Origin: Komarekiella delphini-convector SJRDD-AB1
Lineage (GTDB): Bacteria > Cyanobacteriota > Cyanobacteriia > Cyanobacteriales > Nostocaceae
Direction: 5' to 3'
Assembly (NCBI RefSeq): GCF_014831675.1
Contig: NZ_VJXY01000001.1
Span: forward strand, 55,324 to 119,323
DNA: 64,000 nucleotides
The notes under the pieces were generated by a model. The model was not told where the DNA came from and made no database searches. It saw nothing but the letters and a program-made list of their open reading frames with translations. Of the stretch, positions 63,489-64,000 are shown piece after piece (the stretch's first letter is position 1; the number at the start of each line of letters is the position of its first letter). The position numbers and the translations under genes were made by a program.

Positions 63489-64000
63489 CTACTCTTCTAC
63501 AATTAAGTCGCTTTTAAGTAAGCGTTTTTGTAAAGCAACAATAACAGCGGTTTGGCGATCGCCTACTTCTAGCTTATGTAAAATAGCATGAACATGCACC
63601 CGGACTGTTCCAGGTGTAATGTAGAGCGCAAGAGCAATTTCTTGATTAGTTTTTCCTGCTGCCAAGAGCGATAAGATTTCCTGTTCGCGGTGGGTTAGAG
63701 GATTTGCAGGTGTTAAGAGGTTTGCCATCTGAGACTGGGGCAAAGCAGATGCAAAGGTAGAGCGAATTTCTTTGGTTGCGGTTTCATCCCACCATGATGC
63801 ACCAGCAGCGACAGAACGGAGTGCCAAAACTAATTTTTCCGCAGCAATTCCTTTGAGACAATAGCCTTGAGCGCCTACCTCAATCAAACGTGTAATTAGG
63901 GATTTTTGAGAATGGGAAGTTAAAACTAAGATTGGCAGATGAGGATTTTGCTGCTTGATTTGTCTACACGCCTCAATTCCTCCGACTCCTGGCAATCCCA
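63489..64000 (-). CDS. NarL/LuxR-type response regulator, partial
   Basis: The reading frame continues past the right window edge, so the N-terminus with the first receiver acids is missing. The visible part has GLPGVGGIEACRQI, ILVLTSHSQKSL and the Lys region GYCLKGI of the receiver. The C-terminal helix-turn-helix is LTHREQEILSLLAAGKTNQE with IALALYITPGTVRVHVHAIL. Such regulators bind DNA when phosphorylated. It is convergent with the phosphotransferase gene, 45 bases apart. Confidence 0.93.
   Translation of the reverse strand, partial: GLPGVGGIEACRQIKQQNPHLPILVLTSHSQKSLITRLIEVGAQGYCLKGIAAEKLVLALRSVAAGASWWDETATKEIRSTFASALPQSQMANLLTPANPLTHREQEILSLLAAGKTNQEIALALYITPGTVRVHVHAILHKLEVGDRQTAVIVALQKRLLKSDLIVEE

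Overview
The window comes from a filamentous, probably heterocyst-forming cyanobacterium of the Nostoc/Anabaena type (Nostocales). It opens with the last 64 codons of photosystem I psaB. GCGATCGC (HIP1) palindromes are scattered throughout. Intergenic regions carry heptanucleotide tandem repeats (STRRs) of several different units. Many families are typically cyanobacterial: DUF3611, HhoA-type proteases, PEP-CTERM proteins, and an SLH-fasciclin protein. No rRNA, tRNA, CRISPR array or complete insertion sequence was recognised.

Layout. 1-5.2 kb: psaB end and terminator, a zinc-ribbon membrane protein, a voltage-sensor-like ion channel, and an MscS / DUF2254 / YjdF-like membrane gene run. 5.3-21.3 kb: an envelope and signalling region. 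It holds a frameshifted HhoA protease gene, an AI-2E family permease, a multi-receiver OmpR-type regulator, a hybrid histidine kinase, a CheY-like regulator, DUF3611, a secreted protein, a duplicated-domain lipoprotein, an intact HhoA protease, an Nramp-like transporter, DUF1206 and a HAD phosphatase. It also contains decayed fragments of an M48 peptidase and of a lipoprotein-like gene. Two upstream regions here share about 55 bp containing a double TCCAC motif, and a weaker third copy lies between the kinase and the CheY-like gene.

21.5-28.4 kb: mutS; then a compact two-gene AAA ATPase / DUF4276 cassette bracketed by about 100-bp direct repeats, the best candidate for a mobile defence-type module in the window; then a HicB-like remnant and a PhoD-type phosphatase. 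28.4-37.4 kb: PEP-CTERM protein, second AI-2E permease, Nudix hydrolase, lipoproteins, folD, crtE, a PAP2-like membrane protein and an O-methyltransferase. 37.6-49.3 kb: SLH-fasciclin surface protein, M14 carboxypeptidase, EamA exporter, a CIRCE-like operator, a small conserved gene, an orphan ATP-grasp enzyme, a phosphotransferase, DUF2891 and a TPR protein.

49.5-53.8 kb: a DNA-processing cluster with an XPB-like helicase overlapping a DUF790 (Bax1-like) nuclease, a PIN toxin with its antitoxin, and a PD-(D/E)XK nuclease. 54-64 kb: second PEP-CTERM protein, a YVTN-propeller/phosphoesterase fusion, a small 21-bp-repeat coiled-coil protein and a Crp-family regulator lying between two copies of a diverged repeat block, an AT-rich fucosyltransferase-like gene, a GNAT acetyltransferase, a phosphotransferase, and a LuxR-type regulator cut by the window end.

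The region has been heavily reshaped by small repeats. MITE-like elements, long perfect palindromes and short repeats lie between genes, and in several cases inside coding sequence (mutS, the hybrid kinase twice, and a hicB-like remnant). All function calls rest on recognisable motifs and family knowledge, with no database search behind them.
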